Shown here: positions 30,711-44,622 of the stretch, one piece after another
Position numbering within the stretch: the first letter of the stretch is position 1
Layout of the letters: every line of letters begins with the position of its first letter
Assembly (NCBI GenBank): GCA_033065855.1
Contig: JAVXUO010001690.1
Span: 124,001 to 188,000 of the forward strand
Length of the DNA: 64,000 nt
From: Escallonia rubra
Taxonomy: Eukaryota > Streptophyta > Magnoliopsida > Escalloniales > Escalloniaceae
Direction of reading: 5' to 3'
Notes under the pieces: model-generated
Seen by the model: the letters and a program-made list of their open reading frames with translations, nothing else
What the model was told of the DNA's origin: nothing
The model's database searches: none
Position numbers and translations under genes: made by a program

Positions 30711-31888
30711 ACGAAGAGCAGGATACAAAGCACAAGAAGAATGTATTAGGGCCTGTTAATGACGGGTTAGCCAACGTTTTCATACTTTACATAGTTCAAT
30801 CTACTCCAGTGCAATTTCTTTGATTATGGCGCAATTAAATTAAAATTTTATCCGTCTGTTTGTCTCAAAAAGACTTGGGACAAGATACTACAGTACAATT
30901 ATGTCAGAGTGACCCATTCAAGTATTTTGAAAACATAATTTTTAGTTTCGGTCTAAAAAGCCCTCCGACTTATAAGATCGACTTCTAACAAATAATTGAT
31001 GAGAACTTGGAAAAGGTTTTCTCGAATTTTTATAAGACCGAAACGTTAAAGACAGTTGTCTGACTAAAAAGTTTTGCCGCTAGGCTCGAGACAGTCTAAT
31101 ATGCCGAAAATATCCTTTGTTTTTGGATTGGATCCGTCCACTAGAGCTTGTGTTCTCTTTGCACCAGAATCTGCCTTTTTCTAGCCGAATTGATGTGATG
31201 AATTTTTGTTGGGTAAACACCACTGATGTCACAAATAGGAAAAATGGGTACATAAATGATTGACTAAATGAAATACAAGATATAATTTGGAATGAATGAC
31301 AATAATTGAAAGGACTTGACACACAAACCTTAAGTTTCATTTCCAAGTTGATATAAGTGGGCTATTTACAAATAACGTTTAGGAGTGTAAATACTAAATA
31401 GCACTCTCTTTGTTTGATTAGGTTTTGCCCTTGTCACGTTTATATATTCCTAGGATAGATTTAGTACATGTAAATATTAAATTTATTCATTGTTTTTGCC
31501 CTAACTTGAGTTGTCAAACAATATTTAATTAACTTAATTTTGCTATTTGAGTTTAATTTAATGCTTAATAGAGGTTTATAGATACGGCTTAAAAGTTTGA
31601 AAAGTTACTTTTCATGTTTTACGAGGACTAAAACTTGGATCATCGATTATAACCGCGAATTTTAAACAGAAACTAGTAGTTGATACGTTACATAGAAACA
31701 CTTCTAAATCTAAATTTAAATCCTCAATGGAAAATACGAGTGACATCATGTTATCTCTCTTTTCCTTTTTTAGGAAGATCGGGAAGAGAAAGGCAGATAC
31801 TTCGGCTAAGAAGGAAAGACTCACCATTCACCAAGACCCACCCTTACAAACCAAAGAGGCCTCCCACTGATTTCTTCACGTTAGGATT
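30711..31888 (+). pseudogene. Decayed HMGB gene copy (two exon remnants)
   Basis: 30711-30765 matches exon 1 of the intact HMGB gene (35899-35950) including its donor (GTTAGCC against GTTAGCT). 31774-31888, after TTTTTAG, matches exon 2: the RKIGKRKA start, then KPKRPPTDFF in a shifted frame. A frameshift separates the basic leader from the KPKRPP motif, and no HMG-box exons follow. It lies about 5 kb upstream in the same orientation, so an old tandem or segmental duplication is likely. Confidence 0.75.
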
Positions 31889-34880
31889 TTCAGCGTCTTT
31901 TACTGTTTTTAATCATCAAAACCAGTGTTCTGGGTTGCCGACGTTTGTCATGATGAGTCCAACTCTAATGAACACGAGCAGGTATTCCATCCTGTGGATT
32001 ATGAAGTTTCTATACATAGGCACATGCTAATTACTGCTTGTAAAATGGAGAATATTTATGTTGCAAATATGCACGTGATAGTGTGAAGCGAGAATCTCAC
32101 CATCAAGATAATGTGATAAGTACGCAGAACTTACATACATGAGTCGACTTACAATTCAATAATTTAAGCTTTTCGATCGAGCTGTGTATCATCAAGTATA
32201 TTTCGTCTTCCGCAATAAAGCAGTTCACACTAGTGAGACTCAAATAGAAAAAAAACACAAAGAAACAAGTGACAGATACTTTATTGTGTGAGGGAAGCTC
32301 GTGAATTTGGTAGTCACACACGTGAAAGAGAATATTGAACATACACGTGTGATGATACAAGCATAAAATCCCATGATGAATAAAAGTGATAAGTATGAAT
32401 GACATGTGCCTGAACGGACGTATAATATAATATCTCAAGCTTCTGGGTCGGGGCCTTTCATTAGTAAAGCGGTTCACAATTCGTCTTTCTGCTGTATCAA
32501 AATCGTAGTTTTTCTTAGGCTACATATCTTTACCCCACTTAAAATTTGGCTCGTGTCTTAGCAGGAAGAAAATGCTTGAAATCAGATGTGCCCCCACCCC
32601 CCCTGATCGCTGGACAAGTTCATGGTGCTTGCTGTAGTAACAACCCGAGGCTGTAACTTTCCACCATGGGATTGTTCTCGGCTACACCGGTGTTCTTCGA
32701 GATGTTTTTCGATGGCTTGAATTAACTTATTCAATAAAATGTAGTATAACTCTAGATGGAGATAGTAATGACATTGTCGCAAAGTTGATTGATCCTCTAA
32801 CCCTATGGAATTGTTTGTGGTTATGGGTATGTGTAGTTTTACCCTAAAAGTTACCTCTTAAGGTCTTCATTCCAAATTCTTGTCCCAATGAGGTTGAACC
32901 TATTATCGCATTGTTCGTAACATTAGTACTTGACTACACAACTCTTTGAGACTGAAATTATCAATAATTCAAAAGTAAGCGAGCTTGATGACGCTATGAA
33001 ATGAATTTACTTGAGAAAAAAAAAATACGTCATGTTTAACGCACTATCACAAGCTCGCTTCCTATAACACAAGTCTGTTCAATGGACATAGAAACTATTA
33101 GTTTCCGCATCCCGGTTGGTTAATTAGCGGTTCAATTGATACATGCAGTATCACAAACAAGTGAGGAATAATTGTTAAGCGGTATTTATTATGATTTTCT
33201 TCTACATTATTTTGAAGTCAACGAAAATTTGGAGTCTATTTGCCCCCCACCGGAATTGACAAGCCAAAGAGGTTAAGACCATGCTCGGTGTTACGGATAG
33301 TGTCTGCTGTATGAGCAAGTTTTGTTAATAATTTTATAGAGGATCGATTCGAGTTCCGCTAGCATGTCACACTTTAGCTAATTTGGTGTCATCAATGTCT
33401 TGTGACCTATAACTCGTGGCTATTTTGTTCTTGATATGCCATATTCTGATATTAATGCAGCTTTATCGTTTAATCTAAAATACTTTTGAGAAAGGCACTT
33501 ACAATAGCATGTGAAAAGAAGTATAAAAGCAGGAAAGAGAAAGAAAATTCACATAATTCAGCAGATTATACTTTCTTAGATTACGATTGCTTAGAATTAA
33601 TTATCTTATCCTTTGTAGTCCAAGCAATTTCAATAATAAGAGATGCTGCTCTAATCAGTTTTAGTTCCTAAGTGCAGTTCTTTCTAAGTCATGGTATATT
33701 GTACAATATTATCTATCAGGTTGTATTAAAATCGGGGTTGCATTTTGGATATGCGCAGCCCAACTCAAGAAAAGGTAGGTTTTAACTAACCTACTCAAGA
33801 AGTAGAAAACCAGTTTGAATTTGTTCTATTCCAGAGTAGGCTTGATTATGTACAACCATTTGATATATGGTTTCCCAAATTTTTGGTGTCCTTAACGTAG
33901 AATTTTAGTGACCAACGGAAAAGTATCACCGCCTACGAGAACTATCAGAATCAGGCCGATAAAGACGACAACCTCCACATTGCCGGAATTTAGCCTTCAG
34001 CAACCACTTTAGAAATCTTGCCGAAATTTGCCAACTGCAACGACAGCTACGACCTCGCAAACATCCTGTTAGTGACAACTATCATAACAACCGGCCATTA
34101 TTGGGTTGCCAAAAGTTTTGTACGACTGTAGCTGCCACCACCTCTTGCGATGTTTAAATTCATTAATATATTAATATATGAAACATACAAAGAAAGTAGC
34201 AAAAGTTTGGAACCAATATTTGAACTTGTATACTCTTGAAACCAAAGGGCGATGCATATTCACTATAATTGGGTCATATCCAAACATTATATAACTTGGT
34301 GCAACAATCCAACTCGATTCACTAACACAAACAATCCCATCGATTCAATTCATTTTTTAACTAGGTTGGATTGGTTTACATATCACTTTAATTTCATTGG
34401 ATCGTGTTTCACTCAGTTGAACTGAAACCCGTCCCGCCAAATCAAATTGTACTTCGCTCAATAATGTAATTGATTGTCGTTCTATAGTTACAACTTTAAA
34501 TAGCAATAATTACGTGTAAAACTAAATCATCCCGCTAAACACTTTTAACTTGTTAATTTTTAGAGTCAAATAAATGGTAACACTGCCAAACAGAGCCTTA
34601 ATATTTTATTTGCTTATCATCACATCCGGTCAACCCATAATCCACCCGGAAGACACGAAGCATCCAGAGTCAACGCTCCTGACCTCAAGTGGCCCGGCAC
34701 AGACCCACACGTGTCAACTTGCCAGATGCGCCACAAAATATCTCCTTTGTCATTGCATGCATGCGATAACTACGCTGTAATAATCAAAAGGAGCTCCACG
34801 AAACCGGCTACAGCCGGTAAACCCGTCCCCCTTTGATGCAACGCCAACCTGCTTGTCCGGTCACTGGATTCTTATTCGGT
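31889..34880. other. Intergenic, no supported gene
   Basis: Short spurious frames only. 34430-34880 becomes less AT-rich and contains CACGTGTCAAC (an ABRE/G-box-like word near 34708) upstream of the HMGB gene. Confidence 0.35.
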
Positions 34881-34989
34881 CGCACTTCAATCTGTTTTGT
34901 TCCTCTTTGGCTTGATTTTTATTCACTCCCCCCTGCTTTGCTCTGTTTTCAAGCCCTTGCCGATCGCTGATCGGTTCCTCTCCTTTCAG

Positions 34990-35861
34990 GTACTGCTTCA
35001 CTTCTAGATCTATACCTGTACTGGCTTGTGTGTTTATCTGTCTGTTTGTGTGTTTGTTCGGGTGTGTTTTTGTGCCGGTGTGAGTGTTCCTGTGGGTGTG
35101 TGTGTGCGTGTTTGTGTGTGTACTCGCATGTCTCTGTATCTGTTTATATATGCGTATCCGCGCGCGCGTGTGTTTGGATTTGTGTATTTTTATCTGTCGA
35201 TGAGTAGTGCTTATGCTTTGTTTATTTGCTGAGATTCGACAATTTGTGCTTAAAATCTTGTTATTTTCTGTTAATTACTGTTTTTGAGTGATTTGGCATA
35301 CAATTCGAGTAATTCCGCTTGTTTGGGGGAAATTTTGTTTTGTTCTGCTTGAATTGACTTTGCATCTAGTGTGTGTGGGCCCTCGCGTGATTCTAATTCT
35401 AGCAATGTTTTGATCTGGATTTTTTGAGGTTGATATTCGTTTTTTAACTAACGAGTTTGTAGGTAGGTAGTTAGTGAGCTTGTGTGTGCGTGTGCGCGTT
35501 TGTGTGCACGTGCGCTTATCTTTGGTGTGCGCGCGCGCCGCGTTGGTAATTCGTTATGGAAATGCTTTAATTTATGCATGCGTGTGTGCAAGTGTGCGCG
35601 CCAGCATATCTCTGTGTGTGTGTGTTGGTTACTTGTTCTGGAAATGCTCTAATTTGGATGTAATGAGGTTGATATTCGTGTATTTATCTCGTTGCGCGTT
35701 GAATTGTATATGTGAATAGCTGTCATTTATTAGTCCTTTGTATTTAATGCTGCTTACGAATGTACGGATATACGCACCATTGATGTTTGTTGACTAAGTA
35801 GCTTGCTTAGAACTATCTTTGGTGAACTGTGGGTTTTAATCGGATGTGTTGTCGTGTTTAG
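34990..35861 (+). promoter_or_regulatory. 5'UTR leader intron of the HMGB gene, TG-rich
   Basis: The donor is TTTCAG|GTACTG at 34989/34990 and the acceptor is GTTTAG at 35861, 18 bases before the ATG. The intron contains two TG/CG-rich tracts (35026-35190 and 35480-35625) that open long but meaningless frames. Leader introns of this kind often boost expression of plant housekeeping genes; that effect is inferred. Confidence 0.7.
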
Positions 35862-35879
35862 GAGGTTTACTTGTAAAAG

Positions 35880-38141
35880 ATGAAGGGTGCCAAGGGTAAG
35901 GGGGCCGCGAAGAGGGACACAAAGGATGCGTTGAAGCCTGTTGATGACAGGTTAGCTAGTTTTTCATGCTTGATTTTCTTGTTTTCACATCAAAACACTT
36001 TCAAGTTCATGAGTTTTATCGATGTCTACTGTCAGCATTTATTTGTGAGTAGAATGGTAAACACATATTGTACTGACGGATAGTGTGAATGCTCTGGGTT
36101 TTTCAGAAAGGTGGGAAAGAGAAAGGCTGCCGTCAAAGCTGATAGCAAAAGCAAGGCTAAGAAAGGAAAAGCTGCCAAGGATCCTAACAAGCCGAAGAGG
36201 CCTCCTAGTGCTTTCTTTGTCTTCCTGTATGCATCGATCACTCCTTTCTAGGCTAAACTGAGGGTAAAGGAAAAAAAGAATGGAAAACTAAATGAACGTC
36301 TTCGGTTCATGTTGTTGTAGGGAGGAGTTCAGGAAGACATTTAAAAAGGATAATCCTACCGTGAAGGCTGTTTCGGCTGTAATTTTTCTTGTCGTTGATT
36401 TTCAATCGTCTATTTTGATCCTTATCATCATTTCAATTTTAGTCTGAGTGTGATCTTGAATGTTTTCCATGTGCTGCACTTCAAGGTCGGGAAAGCTGGT
36501 GGAGAGAAGTGGAAGTCCATGACTGCTGCTGTAAGTACTCGCGTCCCTAGGTGTTCCCATAGTAACTAGATATGAGTTAGAAACTGAGTGTCTCCGCCCT
36601 ATATGAGAAAAAATAAATTTTTTATTTTTTAATTCTACTGTTCCGTGTTCTTGTGCTGTGTAGGCTTTCAGTGGCCAGTATACAACTTTAATGATGAGGA
36701 ACATTTTCAATATATTGTATATTGGCTATGGTGGGGTTAAACATAAAGACTACACATGATTGATTTTAAAATTGTGACTAGCATTTGATTGCAAGTTTCA
36801 TTTAAGCAGTATATGCAATTTATTAGGTAACATACGAGTTTGAGAAAAGCCTTTAGGGCATGAGGGCGTCAGATGCATGTAATTGGCTCTAGTGAAGATA
36901 ACATAAGTGCGCTGTGATGCTAATTTTCATGGTTCATCCGCGTTTTGCAGGAAAAAGCTCCATATGAAGCTAAAGCGGCAAAAAGGAAGACTGAATATCA
37001 AAAGGTTATGAGTGCTTATGAGAAAAAACAGGTAATTTCATTGCATTTGTAACATTGTATTGTCGCTGCAACAACAGAAGTAGTGCTTATTCTTCTGATT
37101 TCTCGGTGACAGGAAAGCGTGGCTGACGATGGCGATGAGGAATCTGACAAGTCAAAATCTGAAGTGGACGAGGAAAGTGGACAGGTATTTCTTCTTCTAC
37201 TTCTCACAAAATGATCTGTGGGGGACATTCAAGGTATGAAAGAAGTGAACATGTTAAGAGCCTGAGAACAAATAATCTTCTGCTAGTGGATGTGAAGTAT
37301 GAACTAATATATGGCTTTTCACCCTTGTATGTGTACGCCAATTTTTTTTTTTTTAAATTTATGTTTTTGCTTGGTGATTTTTTTCTTAGAAAGTCATTTG
37401 GCGGATAGCAATGTATACGTTGTATCAAGCCCACTTGTCAATGTTTGACTTTGAACCACAACAATCTTCACAACCTCCAGAGTGCTGATATCGTGCGTGG
37501 AGAACAGTAGGGCTTGTCTTTATCGAAGGGATTGAAGAGAAGCATCCAATACTTTTCATTTGTCCCCGCCCATTTTTGGGCTGATGAAATCTGGTGTGTC
37601 AGACAAAAACCTGTTTTCAGGCGTTACTTTCATCCCCTTACCAAAGAAGGGAAAATATCCCCTTCCTTCCTGACTCTTAAGGGACAGTAAAGGTCTAGAT
37701 AATTTGGAAATGGTAAAATATGTTTTTAGTTGCAGAAAGGTTAGTGATCAATCTTATGCCAGCAAGTTGGTTAATTTGTTTTAAAAGGCATATATATAAT
37801 AATAGTAAAAAAAATCCATCCTGTTAATGTTGCAATGTTTTGCAAACAGTAGGGGTAAATAGGTTTGGGGATACTTTAAAAGTAGTTTACACCCAGATAG
37901 GAAGCAGCTCTCTCTAGTAATTCTGGAGACCCAATTGAGCTTGAGAAGATTTTACGGTGTGAGACCATTTTTGGCATTCAGGGTCAAGTTAGTTTTTATC
38001 AAACATTTGGAAGCTAAAGTTTATGCCCGGGACGAATCGTTTCGACATTTTCTGTCATCATGTTCTTGGTGTCAAAGCTCATGTAGGTGGCTGTCTTTTG
38101 TGCAGGAGAGCGAGGAAGAGGAGGACGACGACGATGAGTGA
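35880..38141 (+). CDS. HMGB: HMGB-type high mobility group chromatin protein
   Basis: Seven coding exons keep one frame: 35880-35950, 36107-36226, 36321-36378, 36486-36530, 36951-37031, 37113-37184 and 38106-38141, giving 160 aa. Residues 1-50 are a Lys/Ala-rich basic leader. The HMG box is about residues 51-122, with KPKRPPSAFFVF, the EEFRKTF helix, VSAVGKAGGEKWKSM and a final Tyr/Lys-rich helix. The tail is acidic and ends in a run of Glu and Asp. Such proteins bend DNA and bind nucleosomes in the nucleus; plant HMGB2/3-type proteins have this size and layout. All introns are GT-AG. The leader intron and a decayed upstream copy are noted separately. The exact subtype (HMGB1, 2 or 3) was not resolved. 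Confidence 0.93.
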
Positions 38142-39911
38142 TGTCACATGCTTTCTTTCTTGGGGCACTTTGGCTGGTCTGGGCAACCAACTGGAATTTG
38201 TATGTTGATATTCTTAGGTTTACATGTGTGACTTTGAATGCTCTTGTAATACTGTGCGGTCGTGTAAAATTGCCTATGTAGTTGGCGTGGGCTTATATCA
38301 TTGGTAGTCTTTAAGGTTCTCGTGCCAGCTTAATTTGCACAGTGCCATTCGAGTATTTTAGTCCCGTATTGCTTTCAGGTTGTTAGACGGCTTTTATACC
38401 CAAGAATGGGTCGCCGTTTGCTAATTTTAGTTAAAGTCACGAGTATGACTTTATGAGGTCGTTAATGCTGCTTTAGTTAACAGAGGTGAAGGTGAATTTG
38501 GGACATTTGACATAGGATTATTGTGCCAGAACTTCATACTTCGGGGTCATTGCTTGCTAGTTGCTACCCCCACGTGAGATGCCCGCACACCTGTAACGAC
38601 TTCCCCAACTGTGTATTATTTATCGAAAGGTAGAGTGCGCTCTTTCAATTTATTGTTTTAATTTTTGCACTTTTTTTTTTGGGGGAGAGAATGAAGACAC
38701 ATATTACACACCATCATAAAAGACCACACAGAGTCGTTTTGATCAAAAGTTACAACACAAAAAATTTCATCTTACACCTTGAGGTATTGAAGTGGTACTC
38801 TATCCGTCATTTGACTGTCACAAGTGAAATTAAATTTTTTTTTCCGGCTGTTAGTTTTTCAAGGACAAAAACACATTTTTCTTTCACTAAACCACCCAGC
38901 AGCCACATCGGCTGTTAGTTTTTCAAGTACAGGAATGTTGGGTCCGTGTCATGTGAGTTGGGAAACAGCCGAGGAACTACACTCATCCAAACAATTGTAA
39001 GTAGTTCGCGTTCTTTTAATTCATTTTTATTTTGAGAACGACACTTTTTTCACGAGCGAAATGCATGCTCTTTTAGCTTTAAGCTGTCGTGTATCTATAC
39101 ATATAGTACTGGGAATTGTCTAAATTTTGTTGTCAATTGTATTTTATAAGCATGTTTGGCGGAGTTGGACAATCCTTCGTATCGTGTCTGCTTCCTTGGT
39201 CGATCACAATGAGTGAAAGTAAAAGTAAGAACGCGATGTTCAACATTATAACATGTAAGCAAGCAAGCTGCCAACCGCGTATGAAATGTTATACGACAGC
39301 CAAAGCAGCTCATTTCGAGGACATAGCCATATGATGATTCGACCACATACTTCGGAGGAGCAAGAGAATCTCTACATAAGAGAAGCTCATCGATTCAATA
39401 CTATCTATGAACTCCGAGTCTCATGGCATCGTAGCCAGAGCTAATTCACAAGTGGTCTCCCATTTCTACCGATACCATTCCCCAAAAAGTTTGTAAATAA
39501 AGCCTCTGAGGTGATGATTCGCATACAGGCTGGCCTGTTCAACGCAATGTTTTACTAAAAAAAATGTTTTAGACGGATCCTCTTCTCTGCACTCCAGTTT
39601 TCTGAATTTTACGAGTATAGTTGTTCTCATTATTCCTCGCCTCGGAGGCACCCCTACTTGCTACCGTGCTGCGATTCCATATAAGTGACAAGAAATCGAC
39701 ACAAGAAACAAGATTCGGAAGAATGATTCTGTATGATGGTAACCCTATTCCTAAAAAGTGATAAATATATCTAGACATCATGCTAAAAACTGCAGAAGAC
39801 ACCCCACCATGTATAAACAATTTTGAATCTGTGACTACCGAGGGCAAACAGAAGCTATGTACAACCAATAAGGCTTATCAACCAATATTGTGGGTCTGCG
39901 GAGACGCAACT
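38142..39911. other. HMGB 3'UTR, then intergenic, then AIRP2-like 3'UTR
   Basis: Two convergent genes end here. No domain-bearing frame. TTTCAAG/TTAGTTTTTCAAG words repeat at 38849 and 38910. Confidence 0.4.
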
Positions 39912-42246
39912 TCACCTGTACCAACTATCGTAGGGAATCAGCAGTGGATCATGAACGATCAGAGGCAACTTCTCAATGTACATCACAAGTCTCTTCAAAT
40001 TTTCCCTTGCGATCGAAGACAAGTCCACAACGTCAGAACTGCCAGTGTAGATCCAGAGGTCACCAGAATTTACTCTCTTTAAACTATCCCGACAGAATGG
40101 ACATGATAGCGACCGAGTACGCCTGGTGCAACCACGATTTACAACATCGTCAGGTCAGTTAAAACGCTAGGTCGTCCACAAAAAAAATAAAAGAAATTAT
40201 CATATTTTGCAATTCCACCAAAAAAGTAGTCAATCTGTATCTGAAACACGAGGCAGGACTTGTGGGGCAAAAGATGGAGCTCTTTACTAGGTTAAAGGAC
40301 CGGGTACACGTGCTGATCTCCATGTTGAATATCAAAAGCACGCAATATAGTGGAAGTTCTGGTCAAGGAGACCTTACAGGGTAGACTCAGTTTACTGATC
40401 TACACATGTGCACCAAAACAGGATTTGTTTCATATCCAAGGGATGTAAACTTTGAAAGACATTTATGTGGGTAATCGTCAATCTCATTTTAGTTAAGGAA
40501 TGTTGGGATATTCAATTTACCCAAAACCACATATGATAAGCAGAGTAGACGATCGTGAGCACTTTCAACCCTCTGGACAAATTAGCAAAGGTTGTACCTT
40601 CATACAGTTTGCAATTTATTCTTCTGTATCAAGCATTGTCGAGTAAATTAAGGAAGACATAGGTCAGTACGAAAGGCTTTAGCAGCAAATTGCCAAACCC
40701 ACATAGCTCACAGCTGATGCCTCAGCAGAAAGCTATGTGGGTAATCCACAAAGTCAGGGAAGAAATGCTGCTACAAGCGATGTCTCTAAGCAGAAAGCTG
40801 AAGATATTCTGGACTCACTGGCAACTCACAACATAATTGAAACGAGCAAGTGAAGGGCAATAATAAACAGAAGCAGAAGAGTTTGCTCACCAATTCCTAT
40901 AGCACTTCATGCACATAGAATGATTGCATTGAGGTAAGACAACCATGCTGTTCATCTCCATACAGATACCACATTCTTCCTCCCTCTCCATATCAATTTC
41001 GGATAGCTTTCCTTTGTCTGTCTCATATCTTTTTCTGTATTTGGCAGCACAAATCTCTCTCTGTTTCCTATCTTCAACATCAGTTAGTCCCCTTTGAAGT
41101 TGCAATAAAGAGGGAAATATGATCCCTGTCCAAAAAGCCAGTTTGAGGACTAAAACTGTTAAAACCCACATGAAAATTTCCCCAAAGCATCATCATGTTG
41201 TAAAAGCTACGCAGTAAGAAATGGTGGTTATAGCCGACAGGATGAATGATGCCCATCAAATGAAACAACAAAAATATTCAGTCAGTTGGAAGGGATTATC
41301 TAAAATCTCAAAGCCAACTGACCATAAAATTCTTTTATACTAGCTTTCCTTTCCTGGACTGACATAGTCGTCTTGCCATCCTCATACGCCTGCAACCATA
41401 AGCCGCATTTAATGGCCAAGGAAGACAAAGATATGGGTGGTGGGATGGGGGGGGCGTAAAATTTGAGTTGGCTGGAACATGGAAAGCAGAAACATGGTAC
41501 ATAACATAATGTGGTGAATAACCTTATAAATAAGGATTCTGAGCAATCCGAGGGCACCAGCAAGGTAACAATCACTCCATTGCACAAGAAAAAGGAAAAT
41601 ATGAGCGCAAGGGCTATAAGATAATCTCATCTGAAGACATGCACCACCATATTCCCTTGGATAATCAGAAGCCCTGTATTTCAAGAGAAAACAGTCACAA
41701 CAAACTAGCAAATCCTTCCTCACAGCGGTAAATTTAAAAGTGTGCTATAACTCCCAAGGCAGCTGAGCAATGAAAAAAAAATTTGTCAGAACATTGATCA
41801 TGAATTTTATTATAAGCGCGATAATATGACTGTTTATTCGCCAATAGTACCAAAATCCTCTTACAAGCTATAACAAGAATAATGGGTTTTAGCCAAAAAA
41901 TGAATTGTCCTTTTCACTGTTCTTGAAAAGTAACTATCAGTTAGCAGCCCATAAAAGTTTTCACCCCAAATTGTGGCAATTATATTTTGCAGGACTGATA
42001 AGTGATAAATGATCAGAAACAGAGAAATTAAGATTAACATGATATGCAAAGAAAGAGACAGAGAGGAATAAATCACAGGCTATTAGGATGCGGGAAATTA
42101 AGAATGATCAGGAAAATAATCTGTAAATCAACACGATTCCACACACACACTGTGATACGCTCAGAGGGTTTAGTGAATTACAGGGTATTGGCATGCTGGA
42201 TGTCAGCTTCAAGCGCTTTAAGAGAATCTTTGAAAGACTTTCTCAT
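39912..42246 (-). CDS. AIRP2: AIRP2-like RING-HC E3 ubiquitin ligase
   Basis: Five exons: 42246-42182, 41673-41523, 41389-41323, 41125-40891 and 40122-39912, 242 aa, all GT-AG and in phase. The protein starts MRKSFKDSLKALEAD and continues with the family blocks YPREYGG, FLFLVQW, GLLRILIYK, KTTMSVQERK, EFYGIIFPSLLQLQRG and LSEIDMEREEECG. The C3HC4 RING is split by the last intron: C-x2-C (CGICME), C-x-H-x2-C-x2-C (QCNHSMCMKC), then CPFCRDSLKRVNSGDLW. The length equals that remembered for Arabidopsis AIRP2, a cytosolic E3 that promotes ABA responses; the ABA role is carried over by homology. The next minus-strand gene upstream is a cis-prenyltransferase. Confidence 0.93.
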
Positions 42247-44600
42247 GGCCCTTCTTCCCCCTGCAATGAATTCCCATCCAACACCAAAAATTCTCCTCCA
42301 ATTCCAATTACCACTGCCCAGACCCTCAAACACCTAGATTTCGAACAATCAAACGAAACCCAGATAAGATTTTCAATTTCAGCCTCAAGAGAAGCTCATA
42401 GCTGTGACAATTTCTCCCTATAGAGAGCGCTAGAAGTGTCTGTGTGTGGGTTTTAGACTTTTAGGTGGGAGGGTGATGTGAAGTAGCGTTTGTCTAAGGA
42501 ATTCTGGAATTAGGGGTCTCTCACACACTTTACCTTTGGGGTTTCGCTTGGACCGCACGCTTCTGTATCAGCTCCCCGTAGGCCGAGCACCAGAATTCTC
42601 TTTCTCGGTACTGTTGCGGCTCACTTATCCCTGCTAAAAAACTTTTGCCGGTACAACTTTAATAGCAGGCGGTACAATCGCTCGAAAAACAAACGCTGCA
42701 TTCGCAAATGCCAAAATTGGATTTACAGTAGAACTAAATCCGTCTCATGCAACCGAAGCATTTTTCGCGTCTCAATTCTCAGAGGAAAGCAATATCTGAA
42801 CGCTATATTCTCTTACTTGAACTCTACGACAATCGTAAAATTATTGAACTGCGATTACAGGCCTTTAAAGCTGTTGCTAAAAGGCATTCTCTAATGACTT
42901 CTCCGAGAACTCATACATCAATTTCCATTTTGAAATCTAAAATGTGTCTGTTGATTGAGTTTTATATAGGAACATAAAAGTATAAAGATTATTATCCCCT
43001 CTTTCCCAACATTAAGGTAGTGATCAAAGCTTCTCTTGAAATGGTACCAATAATACTAGCATACCTAATCTTCAGTACAAAACAAAGAACCAGAACTATC
43101 ATCTCTTATGCGTGGACTAGAGTGAAACTTGTCATCATTCAAGCCAAGGACCAAACAAGAAACTCTGGGAATGCAAGCAAGTTCATGTCACAGCCTATTA
43201 GGCTCTTGTGACTCAAACAAGTATGGGTGGGAGGGAAGCAGACAGGTCACTATGCAACGGCTTAATGTGTGAGGTTGAACGGGACAAGCCAACAAAAAAA
43301 TTATGGACAAGTGTGACATCCAAAACGACAGGTGCTTAAACTTGGAAAATGAATGCTATTCTGCTGCAGCTGTTCACTCCTTTGTAAAGTCAAAAGTAAA
43401 AGAACTGACGTTAATTTTGTCGGTGACATCTTTGACGGTTCTCTTAGAGATGAAACGATATAGGATTAAGATTTTTTTACTGTACAACACTTCCGTTGTG
43501 ATAGAATAATGTCGTTACAAATTTTAACGACAACGACAAACTACTTTCAGTGATATTCTTCTGTCACTATAGTTGTTACAACACGAATGCGTATAACAGA
43601 TGATCCTGATCGATCTAATGATGCACCCATTTGGTATTTGTCGCTTGGGGGCCGTATTTATTGGAAAACATATGTAGCGGTAATGTGATTTGGCCAATAG
43701 AGTATGCAAGTGGTAGTTGGCTTTGTCAATTAGTCATAACTTTTAGTTAGCCTCTAATGATTGATTAGGTAGATGGATTACAATTGGTTTCTTCAGGATA
43801 AGCTTAACCTCCCTTAATTATTTATCTAAAGAGTGTATTCTGAGAGACAAAACATATGTAATGGGTTTTTCCTCAAGATATAAAAACTTACACGCAAGTG
43901 CATGTTCTTTCCGTCTCGTAAATGCTAAAATTCATTAGTGACAATTTTTTATCGCTGAAAGACATTTAGCGACATTTCTATTACAGCAGAACTGTCGTAC
44001 TTCAGAAGATTCTAATCCATTGTGGTAATTTTTTTGTTTCCGCCTGTTACAGTGAGAACTTTGAGTTGGGCTACACAATAACTGAGGTTATTTTTCTTCT
44101 TTCTCAAACATTAAACCTACCAATATCATGGTTGATGACACCATGAAATATAAGTTAACCTTATAAATTTCCACCAAGCTGCACACACACATTCACGCAC
44201 TAAGACTTTAAGCCAATGCAGTGGCCTACTTGAATCAATAAAAAAGGTTATCCCATGTTATCTGAAAACAATACTATTTTTCTGTCCCCCAGGGAGAAAA
44301 CCTGACTGGCCCAACTGGACGATTTTCAGAGAGAATTTGAGTGTACTTCCAATAATTGGATGATATGTGGCAGTAGCTTCAATTGGAGCCATATAAAAAA
44401 TGAACTCCAAAATCACAAAAAAATAAAAAGTGGAAGAATGGCTGCAAAGTTAGAGAAGTTTTGTGTATCTTAGCTCTATTTCAACCTTAGATTAAATTAG
44501 GTTGAAAAATAACTAAAGAGCTTACTCAACACAAGTCTTGACGTTGCCTACTATCCGTGTTATAGAGGGATAGTCATAATTTTTATGTAACAATAGTTTA
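42247..44600. other. AIRP2-like 5' flank and intergenic
   Basis: 42247-42600 is the likely 5'UTR and promoter. Beyond it are scattered words such as TTAGTGACA, TATCGCTGAAAG and TTTAGCGACA (43915-43980) that recur at 45165-45245, resembling eroded MITE sequence around the LINE insertion. No gene recognised. Confidence 0.35.
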
Positions 44601-44622
44601 AGATCGCTTAATATAATCAGTG

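Noticed and set aside
35026-35719. Cys/Val-rich frames that look like a small secreted cysteine-rich protein
   Set aside because: They come from TG/TGCG low-complexity sequence inside the HMGB leader intron.
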